A stretch of DNA of 64,000 nt from Echria macrotheca (Eukaryota > Ascomycota > Sordariomycetes > Sordariales > Schizotheciaceae): contig MU839844.1 in the NCBI GenBank assembly GCA_030411725.1, positions 62,001-126,000 on the forward strand, read 5' to 3'. The position numbers and the translations under genes are program-made. The number at the start of each line of letters is the position of its first letter. Position 1 is the stretch's first letter. This document shows, in pieces, positions 11,801-23,598 of the stretch. The notes below the pieces were generated by a model, which saw only the letters and a list, made by a program, of their open reading frames with translations, did no database searches and had not been told where the DNA came from.

Positions 11801-12639
11801 CTCGGCTTCTGTTTAGCCATGTTTACCCAGATTGCAGATACTACCGCCGAGCCAATGGCGACCAGCGGCCCTTTGTTTTTCTGCGGCCCACCGTGGGAAC
11901 CTCTCGGCGTTGCAGTTTACTTCTTGAAAGTACTCTTGGTGCTTTGTCAAGATGACCAACCAAGTCCGGAAGTCGCCCAATATCAACTTCCCCCGAAATG
12001 GTTGTCATGGCTGTCACCGAAACGTCTCCACCCGGCCCTTGCCGCCAGCCTCAACCTTGAGTCGGCTGCCGCAGAACCGTCCCTGCGGCACGGCCGTTGC
12101 ACCGCCGTCGTGTCATCGACCAAAGCCGGCCTTACAACTACCAAGTTCCATGAGCCGGAACTTGCCACACATCTTAGGCCCGGGGGCAGGCAGGGCCCCT
12201 GAAGTGCCGTGCCAGCAACGACCATGGATAGCAAGCGCCGTCCATGTGACGGTTGGCAATCAACTTTCATTCTCCATACCAGACATGATCCCCAGGTCCT
12301 CATCTATCCTGTACCTGTATGGCACAACCCCACTTGGGTTGCCTTGTCTCGAGGAGATCTGGCAGTCCGCCGAGATTCTGTCTGGCTTGGAGCTAACGCA
12401 GATATATACCACATGGTGAATAACACTTTCCAGATCCTTGTGAAGGTCTAGACCATCATCTTGTCCACGGGTCCTACCCTGCCCACGTCTCGTTCGCTTT
12501 TGCCTTGCCAAGACGTATCTCGAATCTTTTATATCGGAGCCCTACCCGCACCTGTCCATCCAAGAGCCGTTCCAGACTCCTCTGTGATCCTGCGTCTCCT
12601 TGAAGCAACACTTATCGTCTTTCTTTCCCAGTCCGTAAC
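8784..12639. other. Long intergenic tract of about 3.9 kb
   Basis: Numerous short frames (under 165 codons) overlap on both strands, and none shows a domain or convincing splice partners. The candidates at 9500-9853(+) and 11720-12202(+) have no recognisable motif and I do not call them. The right end should hold the promoter of the ferric reductase. I cannot exclude a lineage-specific or non-coding RNA gene here. Confidence 0.5.
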
Positions 12640-14662
12640 ATGGCTTGGGGCACAGGTAACGCTTCCGGCCAAGGGGGCCAGAGTGGAAGCAAGGGAGGAG
12701 GAGGAGGGCCCAACGACCCAGCTATGGCTGCCATCTTTGCTCGGAGGAAGCTGGCGACCGAGACCCAGATGAAAATCTACGCAGCATCTCTTTGCGGCCT
12801 TATTGCTGTCTTTATTCTGTTTCACTGGTCTCGTTGGCTATGCACCAAGATAGAACGGTCCATGAACGCCGGACGAGGAGGCTCCTCCTTCTTGGGTCGG
12901 CCATTCATAGCAACCTCGCGGTAAGAGTTCCTACTATTCAACATTCTCTGGCAGGCAGCTAATTTTGCGTAGATATATCCGCAACGTTCTCGTCAGAAAG
13001 GTCCCAGGCTTCAAATCTGCTGGTCACGCCCTGCTCGTGGCAACCTATGTTGCCATCAACCTTGCTGTCACTTTCACGAATCTGGACACTAGCAGTTCAA
13101 CAAATTTTGCCTCGCGATTCGCTTGGTAAGTCAGGACGCTATTGTTTCCAAAAAGCACGCTGGAAGAGGCAACTAATGGTGAACTGGCAGGATGGCGTTA
13201 GGAAATCTCGCCCTCGTCGTGTTCCTGTCTCTCAAAAACACACCCCTAGCCTTTCTCACTGCCTATTCGTACGAGAGATTGAACTGTCTCCACCATATCG
13301 CGGGCTACACCGTCTTTACCTATATCGTCCTGCATGCCTCACTATACACGGCATACTTCTCCTCGCAGGGGAAGTTGATGCCAAAGTACTCGGACAGGAA
13401 TATGATTGGCGGCATTATAGCGGGCTTCGCTCTGCTCACCACCGTCTTCGCGGCTACTTTTCTTCGTCGGGTGTGGTATGAGGTGTTCTACGTTGTCCAC
13501 ATTGCCAGCTTCATTACTCTCATTGTGGCCGTCGGTTTCCACCAGCCGGAATTTGGCAAGGGCCTGATCGTCACTCTCTTCGTCGCTTCTCTGTGGTTCT
13601 CAGACCGCATCATCCGCGCCACACGACTTGCCCTGCACAGCATCAACAACGAAGCCACTCTTCACCCCCTTCCCAATGGCGGCACGAAGATCGTCATGAA
13701 AAAGGTCCCGGCACGCGCTCAAGCCGGAAAGCACTGCTTCGTTTGGATCCCAGCCATCCGAAAGTTCGAAACTCACCCCTTCACGATTCACAGGACTTCC
13801 CCTGTCGAGTTTACCGTCAAGGCTCACAACGGTTTCACGCGCGATCTTCACAAGTATGCGTCCCTGAATCCTGGCGTTTCGGTTAGGGCATCCGTGGATG
13901 GCCCCTACGGGACGTTCCCCGACCCTATGGATTACGACAAGATCGTCCTCATCGCTGGCGGCGGAGGTGCCACATTCACCTTTGGCCTTGCCGTCAACAT
14001 CCTGGAAAGGATGAAGGATGAAGCCCATAAGAACGTGGTTTTCATCTGGGCCGTGAGAGAACATGGTAAGTAGCCCCGCCATATTGGGGCTGAGGACACC
14101 TTGATTCTAATTTCATGTCACAGAAAACCTCTCCTGGTTCAAGGAGCAGCTCGAATTCTTAAAGACACACGCACACTCGCCCAAGGTCGATGTTGACCTT
14201 TACGTGACTAAGTCACCGTCCCATGGATCACACCCCAATGACGGAACCTCGCAGTCGTCGCTGGGCGGACCGTCACCACCGCTGTCGCCGATTTCAGACG
14301 ATCCGGAGAAAGATGGCACTCCCCAATTCCCGCTGCCGACACATCAGCCGGCAATGACGGAAAAGGACATCGAGAAGGAGATCCTCGAGACGCGGGTGGA
14401 GCACCGCCTTGTGTCCGGTAAGGATGGCAAAATCACGACCGTCGCCCTTTCCCACGCAGCCTCTCATCCCGTGAAGACGGGACGACCAGATATGAGATCT
14501 GTCATCCAGAGAGCGGTGACGACGACGCCTTCAAACCAGCGTGTCCTCGTAGCGGCATGCGGGCCGGACGGCTTGATGGACATTGTCCGTGACACAACGG
14601 CCAAGTTGATCCGGGGCGACGGTCCAGGCGTAGAGCTGCACTGCGAGCAGTTCGGCTGGTGA
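12640..14662 (+). CDS. Ferric/cupric reductase transmembrane component (FRE/NOX fold)
   Basis: Transfers electrons from cytosolic NADPH through FAD and two haems to extracellular Fe(III) or Cu(II), at the plasma membrane. Four exons join in frame: 12640-12920, 12973-13125, 13191-14065 and 14124-14662, giving 615 residues; introns are 52, 65 and 58 nt. The Gly-rich N-terminus is followed by a first helix (about 46-66) and a ferric-reductase membrane domain. Haem ligands fit the family spacing: His179 with His193, and His248 with His262, each pair 14 apart. The FAD motif HPFTI is at 340-344, and the Gly-rich nucleotide motif GGGGAT is near 401-406. The C-terminal nucleotide-domain signature ACGPDG is present. 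An insertion of about 100 disordered residues, rich in Ser/Pro/Lys, splits the NAD-binding domain, as in many filamentous-fungal members. It is not an NADPH oxidase with calcium-binding EF hands. The metal substrate is inferred. Confidence 0.9.
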
Positions 14663-15877
14663 TGGGAGAGATGCCCTACTATGATCAACAGAATTATCCA
14701 ACTATTGTTCGCAACACTCGTTCATTGTATTCGATGACGCCCTAGAATTGGGATGGCGGAAAAAGGACATCTGCGCTCTTTGTCTCGAAGCGCCGAGAGA
14801 CTTTTGTTCATGCAAATTTTGGATTACAGGGTATTCTTCTGGAGTTTTGGGAGATTTTGGGGTCTTGAATTAGGGCTCTCAGACCTCGGGTCTGTCTTTG
14901 GCGTTTAGGTTCCGGATGACGCTGCTCGCGGATACGTGCAGCAGAGGCTGCATGAGCAGAATACCCAAACAGGGTTGGGTGTGGAAGAGAGCAGAAGTTT
15001 TGAATATTCCCAACGAGCAAGTTGTTTAAAATTTCAACCGCGAATCGTTAGACAGGCCGAATAGGATCTACTCGCGAGATAAGCCTTCGAGGTGAAGCAC
15101 GTCAGCCGAATCCCAGAAGGGATAACGCCGCGCCAGTAGTCGACGTAAACGGACACACGGATCAGCTCCAAAGCTCCCCCGCATCCGACTGGACTGCCAT
15201 CCGAAGCCATTGACCACTCCCAGGTCGATATCGGAATTCTCGCAAACTGGTTCGTCCCTCTTCGCTGCAATGATGCAGGTCTGCAAGCCATCATATGACG
15301 GTGCTTATACACAGCATCCCGCAGGTGGTCGCCGACATCTGATGCCGATCGCATTGCTGAACAATGGAGCAACCCGATTGTCGATTACGGACGACTGCAG
15401 AACAAGGTGCGCGCCCGTGGAACCTGGCCGAAGAACGGCCCCACCGGAGCTACCCTAGCCTTGGCGTGCGCAATTCGGGCTACCTAGCCGCTGGTGCGTC
15501 CTGATTATCAGCCAGCCTCTCCCATTTGCTCTGCGCAACCTCCATGTCTCGGCGCACCTCACGTTTGATCGCATCTCACCTTGCTTGCTGTTGACGATAT
15601 ACCCCTTTGAAAGCGCTTCAAGCTGTATCATTTCTGATTTCATCCATTAATACTGTTACGCACCTAAAAACGAGAGACGTTTTGCCGATCCTACCGCCTG
15701 CAGCATCCCCGCGTAATCTGCCTTTATCTTTGCGACGGTCTCTTTCGACACAAAGCAAGCTCCCGACCAGCGGATCCCGCGCGCGATCTCTCCAATTTCT
15801 GCCGCGATAACCCCTCTTCAACCCGCATCAACTGAGCTCGACACCGCAAGACGCAAAATTCGGCGCCGTCATCTGCG
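14663..15877. other. Intergenic
   Basis: About 1.2 kb with short, mutually overlapping frames only. It includes the 3' region of the ferric reductase and the promoter of the CBM48 gene. I see no repeat or RNA gene. Confidence 0.55.
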
Positions 15878-18791
15878 ATGGCCACGTTCACGTTCAAATG
15901 GTCAGTTATACCTCCGCTGGAAGCCTATCAGGCTGCAGTTCCCGTCATCTGGTTTTGCTCGGTGTGTACAAGGCTCAGGGCTGCCAGCTGAGGCGGAATT
16001 GTCTCCCTCGGGATTTGGCGCAAGCTTCGCCTGATGCGCCCTCTTGACACCGGTCTTGCTGACAGATTCCTGGCGATTGCAGGGCTCACGATGCGGAGGA
16101 GGTCTACGTGACAGGCACCTTCGACAATTGGACCAAAAGCGAACAGCTCGACAAGGTTGATGGGGTATTCCAGAAGACCGTGACGATCCCAAATAGCTCC
16201 GAAAAAGTGTACTACAAGGTCGGTCAAGAGTCTAATTTGCGCATCACCCCGTTCCCCATGCCCGTTTCTTCTCTGGCCCGTTTGCCGCCCTCCCCATGAT
16301 ATATCGGTAGGCCGGATTCCTTGCGCTTTCCACCTAGAGAATGGGTTAGGGCTGGTGGTTGGAGTCAGGTCTGAGGGGCCGATCTCCATTCACGTCGTCC
16401 CGTGTTCCCGGTCAGGTCAAGCGGTATCTGCGCCGAGGTTCAGATATCACCGCCATGAAGGAAGCACCCGCGGCCGACCCCACATTACAAAGCACACATT
16501 GGCATGCAACATGGCCGACGACGCTAGTCGGTGTGTCTTGCCTATTTTCGCAACTTTGGCCTTTACCGCCCTTGCGGGGTGATACTGTGCGTCCTGCGTC
16601 TGTCGGTTTCATAGCGACATTTTGGTCGCGTGATGACAGTCCAGCCTCCACCCGAGGCAAGCGAGACAGGCAGAGACGTGAAATAGCACTCCGCCAGACC
16701 CCGCAGCCAATCCGTCTGACTCCTGCGAGCCAACAGGGACCAGGCGCTCGGAGCTGGCTGTGAGATCTCCCAAGTCCCGTGCCCTCTTAAAGTTGGCCCG
16801 CAGCAACGCCCGAGCGCGGTCCCCCTCACAGTTTCTTGCAGAGACCGTCCTCCTACAAAAACACGGTGCCTGAGCCGTTGCTGACATCACTTTCCTGAGT
16901 ATAGTTTGTTGTCGACGGCGAGTGGAAGACCGACCACACTGCACCGCAAGAAAACGACCACGAAGGCAACCTGAACAACGTTCTCCTCCCTGAAAATATG
17001 GTCCATCCCGAAAACGCTGGCCCAGCGGCCGCCATCCTCAACACCGTGACCCCTGAGTCGACCACGGCCAAGCTAGCGGGTGGCGTTCCTCTCGAAAAGG
17101 CCGAGCCGGCTGCCGCTGCGATCGACACGGTCTCGCCCGAATCCACCACGGCTCAATTGGCCGGCGCGGTGCCTGTCGAGGACAAGAGTGTCAAGGTAAC
17201 CGCCCCGGGCGGCTACCCTGAGACTCCGGCTGCCGACCTGGACAAGGAGCTCAAAATCAGCCCCCTCCCGGCTGCGAATGGTGCTGTTAACCCCATCGAA
17301 CTCGCTCCTGGCGAGAAGATCCCGGATGAGGTCAAGGCCGGAAACATCAATGACAATGTCACATTGGACAAGGAGTCTTACGAGAAGAGCGATCGTCTCC
17401 CCGGTCCCGCCGCCATTGCTGCCGCTGCAACCGCGGGCGAGATCAGCATAAACCCTCTCCCCGCTGCCGATGGGGCGCTCAACCCCATCAAGCTCGAACC
17501 GGGCGAGAAGATTCCCGATGAGGTTTCTGCTGGCAAAATTACCGACAATGTCAAGTTGGACAAGGAGTCGTACGAACAAAGCGACCGTCTGCCTGGGTCT
17601 GATAGCGCAGCCGAACTCCAAAAGGAGTTCAAGGTGAGCCCGCTGCCGGCAACCGAGGGCGCACTCAACCCTATCAAGCTGGCTCCCGGCGAGAAAATTC
17701 CCGACAGTGTGACGACGGGCAGTGTTACCGACAACGTCACACTTGATCAGGAGTCCTACGAGAAAAGCGACCGCATCCCTGGGCTCGAGACTGAACTTCC
17801 CCCTATTACCAAGAACATGATCCCCGAGTCGAGCCTTCCGATTCTCGGGCCTGGAGACGTTACCATCAACACGGTAACGCCGGAGTCTACCACGGCCGCC
17901 TTGGCTGGCAAAGTGCCTCTTCAGGAACCCGAGGTTCCCGAGGTGGTTAAGAAGAGCCAGGAGGCTGCCAAGGTAGACCCCGAGGCTAGCGGTATCAGTG
18001 AGGAAGTCAAGGAGAAGGCCGAGGTGGAAGCCGAGCTTCTGGGCAAGGTGCCCGAGGCGCCATCCACTGCCGAGGGCACCGCCGGGAAAGGTACTGACAA
18101 GAGCGAGAACGACAAGACGGTGGCAGAAACTGTTGCGGCTGTCGCTGCTTCAGCAAGCGCTGCCTTCATTGGGGCGGCCTTTGCGGCAAAGGAGACTGCC
18201 GCTGCCGCTGCCTCCGACGCTGCCGCTAAGCTCCCGGAGTCGGCGAAGGAGATCCTGCCGGCTTCCGTTCAAACTGCCATTCCCGAACTCTCAAAGCCGG
18301 TAGAGCCCGTTCCCCAGGTCCCCGTCGAAGTTAAGGAGTCAATCCAGGCCGCTGGAGAGAGTCCCGAGGCCGCCGCGAATGCCGTCGCTGTGGAAGAGAA
18401 GAAGGAAGTCGAAGCCGAGCTTCTCAAGGAAGTCAAGGCGGTCAAGCCTATTGACGAGACGCCCAAGGAGGAGGCGTCGAAGGCGGTGGAGGAACCACTC
18501 AAGGCCTTGCCACCCGTGGAAGCTCCCAAGGCCCTACCACCTGCGGAGGAGCCCAAGCCCGAGGAGGCCAAGCCGGAACCCGCGCCTGCTGAGACTAACG
18601 GCACCACGGCAACTGCTCCGGAGCCGGCCGCTCCTGCGGCTACCACCAGTGAGACTACCACCGAGGCTGCGCCCGAGGGCGCCAAGGCCGGCGAAGCTTC
18701 CGCCGCGGCCGCCGAGAAGGAGAAGAAGAAGAAGAACAGGCTCAGTGCTATCTTTAGCAAGCTGAAGCACAAGATTAGTGATCGCAAGTAA
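15878..18791 (+). CDS. AMPK-type glycogen-binding (CBM48) protein with acidic repeats, CRP1/MDG1-like
   Basis: N-terminal AMPK1/CBM48 carbohydrate-binding domain of the Crp1/Mdg1 family (yeast Crp1 binds cruciform DNA; Mdg1 acts in pheromone signalling). Three exons: 15878-15900, 16083-16218 and 16905-18791, giving 681 residues; all joins keep frame. The domain reads MATFTFKW at the start, then VYVTGTFDNW, then FVVDGEWKTD from the third exon, and ends near LPEN. Behind it lie alternating repeats. Units of about 20 residues around TVTPESTTA..LAG occur three times. Units of about 50 residues built on PLPA..GA.NPI.L.PGEKIPD occur three times, each ending in a SYE.SDR.PG motif. A long Ala/Glu/Pro/Lys-rich region follows. 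A very basic tail (KEKKKKNRLSAIFSKLKHKI) may bind membrane or nucleic acid. The second intron is unusually long (686 nt), and both donors (GTCAGT, GTCGGT) are weak. DNA binding is not shown here. Confidence 0.85.
16219..16904 (+). other. Long intron (686 nt) with weak donor
   Basis: Donor GTCGGT after TACTACAAG; acceptor ATAG before TTTGTTGTC, joining ..YYK to FVVDGEW.. in phase 0. It is several times longer than any other intron called in the window apart from the 498-nt candidate at 49492. Read-through from exon 2 stops at 16299 and would truncate the protein inside the CBM48 domain. Confidence 0.7.
17220..17800 (+). repeat. Three tandem ~50-residue coding repeats
   Basis: Three copies, near 17248-17403, 17440-17598 and 17632-17787, each encode PLPA-x-GA-NPI-L-PGEKIPD, then TDNV/NDNV-LD-ESYE-SDR-PG. 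They are diverged at DNA level, so this is an old internal duplication, not a recent array. Confidence 0.8.
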
Positions 18792-20337
18792 ACCTGTGCG
18801 GTTTGGAAGTCATTTCGCTCGGGATGCCGCACCTAGAACGGACTAATACTCGCTGAGGAAAACTCGAAAGGTTGCTTCCTGCGATTGCGTTGCATGGTTT
18901 CCCCCGTCTCGAGGCGGCTATCTCGGTGTTTGTTTCGCTTGTCATCCTGTATCATATTCCCACGTCACATGGCGCAAGACATGGGTGAAGGCATTGTGTT
19001 TCGTTTCAGGTGGTAATACGCGGTTGGAGGGACGCTGCTGGTCGTTCGGGATGAGGTGACGAAGGAGGGTGGGATCGTGAGGGTGGCTATCGTGCAAGTT
19101 TGGGTTTTCAGCCTCGAGGGTCTCTTATAGTCATTAATGTCTTGTTGGAACTGTCGCCCTTGATTCGGTTCTTGGGCACCAAGGTCCATATTTTTACCTA
19201 AGTTTACGCCCTATCGTCATCCACCTGGCGCTAAGAATGAGCCGCCGTGTTTGACCCGCCCTTGAATAGTCTGAGCGAGCCTGGCAATTCCTCATATGCT
19301 GCCTCTTTCAATGGATGCGAGATATTAAGTTCTGGTTTAAACCAATGTCCGTCTTCGGGGAGTAACGTGTCGATATAAGGTCCGTCCTGGCCGGCCGGAA
19401 ATCCGCTGCTTGTCCCTGGGAGGGCATATCTTCACTTGGCTCTTCCCATCCAAGCGCGAGTCATATCACGAACATCCACCCAAGAAGAATCTTTCTTAAT
19501 TTGGCATCTACCCTTCGACAAACTTCTTTTCCGCAGACAAGAGACCTTTCTCCACACCATGAGAGGGTCTGGTCTAATTCGGGGCCAAGGCTCCCTATTG
19601 AAACCTCCTCCGGCGGACTACAGCCAGTTCACGGACGCTCAGAAGCTGGAGTGGCTGGACAAGCATGGTCTGCAGACACATCTTCAGCCTTGTCTTCAGT
19701 TGCCTGGCCGCCTCAGATAGGTACCTCTTCCTCTGGGAGTTTGAGGTCAGGATGCTTTCGGGCGGATGTTGGGTCATCTGAAGACAGACCAACAGTTGTG
19801 TTTCTCGGTTTATAGCAACCTACACAAGGGAGACAGCTCACTTTAGAAGTACTTCGAAAGTTAGTATGTATTGAAGTAAGGGTTAGGGTTGTCACAACGA
19901 TGGTAAAATCAGCCTTTTCCTGCACAGTCATCTTTGCCTCCGAGGTGATCCGTCGCATCTTCGTTTTGCCCCGCGAATGGTGACTCTCTTTCCCCCACCC
20001 AAAACCTGGGGTCCGGCACTGGGCCCCTTGCTTCACCATCAACTTGCCATTGCACGTTTGACAGCAAGGAAAGTCGAGAGTGCCTGGCTTTGTGCTTTAT
20101 TTAGACTCGAATTGGGACGGAAACCAGCGAGACAAGCCTAGCTCCCCGACTGCGTCAGACCGGCCACGATACGCGATTGGCCCGTCCGCAAGCTCGCGAA
20201 CAAGTGGGTTGTTCCTCTCTCCCTGGGGGCTGGAAATCGGATTCCTGCCCGCGACAGCCACGACGACGACGCATCAAGAGCTAGAGGCTGTCGATGAGCG
20301 GCAGTGCGAGACTGCTACGTCGCTGGAAGCCCCGACC
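18792..20337. other. Intergenic; one doubtful small ORF
   Basis: About 1.5 kb. A 53-codon frame from ATG 19559 to 19720 begins MRGSGLIRGQG and contains YSQFTDAQKLEWLDKHG, whose composition looks protein-like. I find no homologous family or partner exon. An in-frame extension of the RING gene reaches back to 20080 but has leader-like composition. Confidence 0.45.
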
Positions 20338-22314
20338 ATGAGCTCGTCGCCGTCCATTCCCGGCAAGTCCTCCTCGACTCCGGCAGCGGCGAACCACGCG
20401 CAGCTCGCCCCGCAGACATCGGCCGCCAGCGCGACCTTCGATGCAAATCGACGCCCTCATCAGAGCCTATCGAGCCCGCAGGCCATCCCGCGAAAGAGCC
20501 AGGGCGCGAGGAAGCAGCATCGCGATCAGAGACGGGCCGGGCCGATGGGGAATTTGGGTGACGACGACGACGCCATGGCCGAGGTACGGGCCTTGCGGAA
20601 CGCTTCGAGCCGCCGAGGACAGACCTCGATCACACACCTCCTAAACTATGCTCTCCCTCCGCGTCCCTACTACGATAGCCACCACGCTCTCTCCTCCCGG
20701 TCCTACCGTCGGAATCCGACATGGGGCCTTGGATCCGGCCACCACGCCATCGACAAGGCCCGCTATGTCCACGCGAACTACCGCTTCGTCGTATCCCCCG
20801 ATGGGAGCTATACATCGCAGGCAGCCGATGCCGACGAACATCTCGAATGGTCAAATGTGCTCCAGATCATCGCCTCGGCCGAGTCCCAGCAGACTTCATG
20901 CCCCATCTGCTTGTCCGAGCCCGTGGCCCCGCGGATGGCCAAGTGCGGCCACATCTATTGCCTTCCATGCTTGATGCGGTTCATGAGCTCCAGTCCCACC
21001 GGCGAGAACGAGAAGAAACAGAATCGGTGGCGGAAATGTCCCATATGCGAGGATGCCGTTTTCATCTCCGAAGTCAAACCCGTACGCTTCTACGCCGGTC
21101 AAGAGAGCCCGCTACCTAGGCCAGGCGATGATGTCATCCTCCGGCTCATGATGCGGAATGCGAAGAGCACGCTCGCCCTGCCGAGGGAAGGGGGAGCCGA
21201 GGTTCTCAGCTCGGTTGATGATATTCCCTGGCACTTTGCCGCGAATGTACTGGACTACGCACGGATCATGAAAGGTACCGGCGACTACATGGCCGAGGAA
21301 TTCGATCGAGAGGTGGAGGATCTGCTCAGGCAAGAGAAGGAGGATGAGCTTTTGTTCCAGGAGGACAATGAGTGGACCCAGAAGGCCATGCGGGCCATCA
21401 CGACTGCCAAGGAGAAGATCAAGGGATTGGGCGATGTGGAAATGGCTATTTCCTCGCGTGCCGCCGGGAAGAGTCAGTTCAGGCCAACAGACATGGACTT
21501 TTACTTTTACACGTCTGCCCCTCACCTATATCTCTCGCCGTTGGATATTCGGATCCTCAAGACCACCTATGGCGCATTCTCTGCTTTCCCGTCGACCCTC
21601 CTACCTAGAGTTGAGCACATCTCCACAGGCCATGTGGTCGACGACGCTCTGAGGAGGCGTGCCAAGTATCTTGGTCACCTCCCTTATGGGTGCCTCATCA
21701 GCTTTTTGGAGTGCGATTGGACAGATATCGTTCCTTCAGATATTCTCGAGACCTTTGCTGATGAGATCGAGAGGCGGCGGAAGAGGAACAAGGACAAGGC
21801 GGCCCAGGAAGAGCGAGAACGTCTCCAAGCGGAAAGGTTGGAAGCAGCCGCGCTTCGGGGATCGAGGCGTAACTACGGCCTGGATGACGAGGAGGTCACG
21901 GTGCGGTTTGGGAATACCATTCCAGAGGATAAGCCGATCGATATCAACGACTTCATCCCGCTTGGCGCTGAAAGCAGTACACCGCCCAACTCCCGGGTTG
22001 GCTTCGGCCATCTTGCCGACGTGAGCACAAGCCCGTCGGGACGGAGGACGGTCTGGGGAACGCCGGCCATCGCCACATCGCCGCCTTCAGGGCCTAGCCG
22101 GGCGCCGGTGAATGTGAACGACGGCTGGCTGAGGGACGACGATGTGTTGGAAAGTCTGAGCGCCACGGAGATTGCGATTCAGATGGAGGCGTTGGGCATA
22201 GAACCTGCCGAAAGCAGCGCAGGTCCTCCTGCTGGGAATGCCGGTGGAGGTGGAAAGAAAAAGAAAAAGCAAAAGATTACACTGATGAGCACTGGTGGAC
22301 GGCGGGGCAACTGA
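20338..22314 (+). CDS. RNF10/Mag2-type RING-finger protein
   Basis: Predicted E3 ubiquitin ligase of the RNF10/Mag2 family; yeast Mag2 and human RNF10 act on stalled ribosomes in 40S quality control. Single exon of 658 residues from the ATG at 20338; the frame is open to 20080, but that part looks like leader. The Ser/Ala-rich N-terminus includes a basic stretch. The conserved block LLNYALPPRP and the RNF10-family segment HANYRFVV lead into a C3HC4 RING starting at Cys188 (CPICLSEP), with CGHIYCLPC in the middle and KCPIC at about 234. The family-typical region around DFYFYTSAPHLYLSPLDIRIL and a Lys/Arg/Glu coiled stretch (ERRRKRNKDKAAQEERER) follow. The extreme C-terminus is a poly-Lys patch, also usual for the family. 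Confidence 0.88.
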   Translation: MSSSPSIPGKSSSTPAAANHAQLAPQTSAASATFDANRRPHQSLSSPQAIPRKSQGARKQHRDQRRAGPMGNLGDDDDAMAEVRALRNASSRRGQTSITHLLNYALPPRPYYDSHHALSSRSYRRNPTWGLGSGHHAIDKARYVHANYRFVVSPDGSYTSQAADADEHLEWSNVLQIIASAESQQTSCPICLSEPVAPRMAKCGHIYCLPCLMRFMSSSPTGENEKKQNRWRKCPICEDAVFISEVKPVRFYAGQESPLPRPGDDVILRLMMRNAKSTLALPREGGAEVLSSVDDIPWHFAANVLDYARIMKGTGDYMAEEFDREVEDLLRQEKEDELLFQEDNEWTQKAMRAITTAKEKIKGLGDVEMAISSRAAGKSQFRPTDMDFYFYTSAPHLYLSPLDIRILKTTYGAFSAFPSTLLPRVEHISTGHVVDDALRRRAKYLGHLPYGCLISFLECDWTDIVPSDILETFADEIERRRKRNKDKAAQEERERLQAERLEAAALRGSRRNYGLDDEEVTVRFGNTIPEDKPIDINDFIPLGAESSTPPNSRVGFGHLADVSTSPSGRRTVWGTPAIATSPPSGPSRAPVNVNDGWLRDDDVLESLSATEIAIQMEALGIEPAESSAGPPAGNAGGGGKKKKKQKITLMSTGGRRGN

Positions 22315-23011
22315 TATTTGCTGATTTGTGTAGCCCGTACAAGCCTTGGTTTCCACGGTTCTCCAAGCATCACTTTAGTACAAAGTGCTAGAATATCAAG
22401 ATGCAATTTCTATACGTGTATTGTTTACAAGGAACCCATGGCCCGGCGCTGTTGTCTAGTACGGTTCTGATGCCAAATTCCGAACCCCTTTTTCGCCAAC
22501 GCAGCATGCAGCCCGGAATTGATCAGAACACAGCCCAGGCCAAGAGATAAGTGAGTCTTCTAGCTTAATTTCCAGGATATTCTACTCGTCATGAGAAGCA
22601 TGTTGTTTACTGTCTAGCTGTAAATTTGGGTACAACCTGCCGCCGGATAAGGAGCCGCTTCGGCCAGCGACTACCACCCCACCCCTTTACACTCCGCGGC
22701 TCCTTTAATAAATCAGAAAACACATCTTCCCGCAGTGTGAGGTCACTACCGCTCTAGAATCACCGTCATTTGTACATCGATCAGTGGAAATATTAGGAAC
22801 GAGGGGCGATGATCGCATGACATCACCGGTATGACATCATGACGTTTATCGTTGAGAGGAACAATTGATATACAGAACGCGGATGGTATCTCTATAGGCT
22901 TCAAAAGAACTTACTCAACAGATATTGTATTGTGTAAACTCCTCGCCGTAAACCCAATTCAAATCAGCTGAGCAAATAGTACTACTATCACTCGTCTCGA
23001 TATCACACATT
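22315..23011. other. Intergenic
   Basis: About 0.7 kb between two plus-strand genes. It is more AT-rich than its surroundings, with no coding-like frame, repeat or RNA gene that I can see. Confidence 0.55.
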
Positions 23012-23598
23012 ATGACTTCCCACAAGGCTCCCAGCGCCGGCCAAAAGGTAATTATCAAGCCATCTCTCTCTACCTTTGTCCATGGATACGGCTAACATAG
23101 CCAAAGGTCACAACCGAATCCGTCCCCCGCAAGCAAGAAGGCACAGGCGAAGTCGACCCCTCCTCGCTAGCCGCCGAATCCGCCCGCTCCGGCGGCGGTT
23201 TCTCGGCGAACCCATCCTCCGGGTCCGGGGGCTCCACGACCTCCGAGTCTCACTCCTCGAAAACCCGCGCCCCGGGCACGAGCGGCACGTCCAAGTCCGG
23301 CGGCGGCAGCGCCCTGGACCATCAGTATTCCTACGGCGGCCCGGCGCCGACATATGTCAATAGCCAGTTTCGTGTGGATGAGAAGGGGCCGCACGGGAAG
23401 AATCTCAAGGAGGGCGGGTTCGAGGGGAGCGGGACGGACGGGAAGGGAATGCCCGAGCCCATGAGCGAGCAGGACCCGTCGAGGTTGGCGGAGCGGGAGA
23501 TGATTGGGCGGAAGGAGGGGAGGAAGGTGGCGCGGGGAGATGGTGGGTTGGAGAGTGAGCAGCCTTTTGAGGCTATCCAGGGGGATGAGCCGCTTTAA
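23012..23598 (+). CDS. Small disordered hydrophilic protein, hypothetical
   Basis: Two exons, 23012-23047 (MTSHKAPSAGQK) and 23107-23598, separated by a 59-nt GTAATT..AAAG intron, encode 175 residues. The protein is Gly/Ser/Lys/Glu-rich with no hydrophobic core, signal peptide or membrane segment. Its C-terminal half has an ordered-looking pattern, PEPMSEQDPSRLAEREMIGRK. The mix of short first exon, hydrophilic composition and charged C-terminus resembles conserved uncharacterised ascomycete proteins, but I cannot name a family. Codon use is strongly GC-biased at third positions, which supports real coding. Confidence 0.7.

Noticed and set aside
20080..20337. N-terminal extension of the RING protein
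   Set aside because: Leader-like composition; the Met at 20338 begins the usual Ser-rich start.
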